Source: Turritopsis dohrnii (Eukaryota; Cnidaria; Hydrozoa; Anthoathecata; Oceaniidae). From it: a DNA stretch of 64,000 nucleotides. The stretch covers positions 434,001 to 498,000 of the forward strand of contig BQMF02000218.1 of NCBI GenBank assembly GCA_027922465.2, in the 5' to 3' direction. Position 1 is the stretch's first letter. Each line of letters opens with the position of its first letter. The position numbers and the translations under genes are program-made. Positions 62,165-64,000 of the stretch are shown one piece after another. The notes under the pieces are model-generated. The model saw nothing but the letters and a program-made list of their open reading frames with translations, had not been told where the DNA came from and did no database searches.

Positions 62165-64000
62165 AACATACGTAAAATGTCCGAAATGAATAATGTCATT
62201 CGATAAGGTAGCTGATATGAAATCATAACAGTTACACAAAGCTTTCTGGTGTAGTTTCAAGGCAACAGTAAGTATGAGATTTCTCTCAGAAAATATACAT
62301 GTATATATGAATACGTGTGTGGTATTCGTTGAGTGACCACAGAAGATATTGTACGTAATCAGTAATTTATTTGAAGAAGTTGAAAAAAGTAAAAAAACAA
62401 TGACTTATATCAAAAAAAATTTCTGAACATTAACTTTTGCTATCATCACGGAAGCGATTTAATAAAACGAATAAATAGAATATCAGAAGACATTGTTTGT
62501 AAAGCACGTTGTACTTCACCACGTTCAAATTCATTTAGAATAGCTTACAAAGCTGTCACTCCCAGCTGATTAATCAAATATTTCGTTGCCAAGGCCTGGA
62601 GAAAATAAGACGTGACATTGTGATTTTAGTAGCATCGCTTATCAATTCTTTTGTATTAGTAGATTGACAATGCTTTTTTTCACAGCGTTGATGAGTCGAC
62701 TAACGATTTAATACACAATGCAAATGCTGAATTTTTAATTTTTCTTGTAAATTCCTTTTTTCTTGTAAACTAAAAAAATTGACGCAATACTGATAAGATA
62801 AATAATTTGATTAAAACAAACAATTTACTCAGAATCCAAAAGTAATTCAAAATAATCCTAGGATATAATTAAAATTTCATTTGCCCCAGTAAGAAGGTGG
62901 AGTTGTTTTATGAAGGTACGTGAAAGAATACAAAAGGCCATTACATCAACAGAAAATGATATGTATAGTAAAAACTCTCAAATGATTATGCATTAACTCA
63001 TCTCCTGTAGAAATAACGTAATTCATTTAGAAATGATGCTATACGTGCTCTTATATTTCTATGGAATATATTTTAAGCAATCTGTACGTTTTTGAAAGAA
63101 TTCTTCTTACAAGAATTCTAACAATAACTTCAGAATCATGCCCAGGTTTTTAAAAAAAATGTAGTTAATAAATTATTTTGGATTGGATGATATCGGCATC
63201 GTAGAGGTTTATTAATTCTGTTTTCCTAGTTCTTTATATTTGTATGTCAATAACATTCACAATTAAAAAAAGCTGTATTTATGTTTTCTTTCACCTGCAG
63301 ATTTACATAATATTAAGATACTTTAATAGTTTTGTAAGGCTGAAAACCTTAATTTTTGACAAGACTTGAGTAAAATGTTGATATTCTTAAACACACTCAC
63401 ACACAAAATGTTCATCTAAAGGTTCAAATGATTTGAAACTCTTTGAGAAATAGATATTGAGTACCATAGTGTTTTCCATCACGTTTATTTGAATAATTTA
63501 TCTAAATTTTATTATCGACGATAATATTCGTGAAGGCACCAAGAGATTAACACCAAACTACAGATAAATCAATATTTAATGGAGAGGAGGAGAAGTGATC
63601 AGAAATATTGGATAGAAAATATAATCTCATTAACAGAGTTTTGCTTCGATAAAAATCAACCATTCAAACTAGCAAAAGCAAAACATGCTGATATAGGATT
63701 TAACCTGAATCATGGTTACAATCAAATCTAGAGAAAAAATAGAGTTAAGGACATGATCCTTTAGAGTTCTGATGACTGATTATAAAATGATATCGAGTAA
63801 GCTATGTATGGGTTATTAAAGAGAAAAGAGGAAAGTAAAATCTTAATCTTATTATATGTCTTGATTTTTATCAACATACTGTCTTAACAGAAGAATAGCA
63901 TAATGTTGCTATGGGATCTTTGCCATGCCTAGCCTTAACATAAATATGTCAACTGTCAATTTCTACTCATCTAGAAATTTGGTAAAAAAAACTTTAACGT
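62165..64000. other. Non-coding tail of the window
   Basis: AT-rich DNA without a supported gene or clear repeat. Confidence 0.4.

Overview
The window is eukaryotic nuclear DNA. It is AT-rich, with GT/AG introns, AATAAA signals and no operon layout. The mix of short-intron animal housekeeping genes (DRAP1/NC2-alpha, LSM7, ribokinase), secreted plant-type haem peroxidases, a Polinton/Maverick and many MITEs suggests an early-branching animal, most likely a cnidarian. That assignment is an inference from family content only.

Layout: 1-7.6 kb holds two tandemly duplicated secreted peroxidase genes, bracketed by copies of a short palindromic repeat. 7.8-8.5 kb (minus) encodes an unrecognised protein with five copies of a 14-residue motif. 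10.7-11.8 kb (plus) is a two-exon small membrane protein. 13.0-15.6 kb holds two decayed retroelement fragments back to back, followed by a MITE at 15.9-16.3 kb. 16.8-20.8 kb (minus) is a complete seven-exon DRAP1 (NC2-alpha) gene.

22.8-35.0 kb is the most interesting region: a 12,160-bp Polinton-like element with 66-bp terminal inverted repeats and a perfect 6-bp target duplication (ACAAAA). It carries a spliced family-B DNA polymerase with zinc fingers, a two-exon RING protein, three unrecognised genes and minisatellites. It also holds a second, reversed polymerase fragment and a deletion scar where an apparent packaging-ATPase start meets the tail of another gene. Three younger insertions (a TA-flanked MITE, a poly-A retrocopy and a 165-bp MITE) sit inside it. 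No integrase, protease or capsid gene is visible, so it looks like a rearranged, non-autonomous element.

35.5-37.7 kb (minus) is LSM7 (four exons). 38.9-39.3 kb is a LINE reverse-transcriptase tail. 40.4-47.3 kb (plus) is ribokinase (eight exons), with SINE-like and mariner-like insertions in its introns. 53.9-54.7 kb (minus) is an intronless bZIP transcription factor with a PAR-like basic region. The rest (47.4-53.9 and 54.7-64 kb) is mostly non-coding, with one nested MITE pair at 61.6-62.2 kb.

The host genes are unrelated functions: transcription repression, spliceosomal/decay RNA binding, ribose phosphorylation and peroxide chemistry. The exon models for DRAP1, LSM7, RBKS, the small membrane protein, the Polinton polymerase and the RING gene were built by hand from splice sites and checked for phase. 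Reading-frame continuity holds across every junction given.
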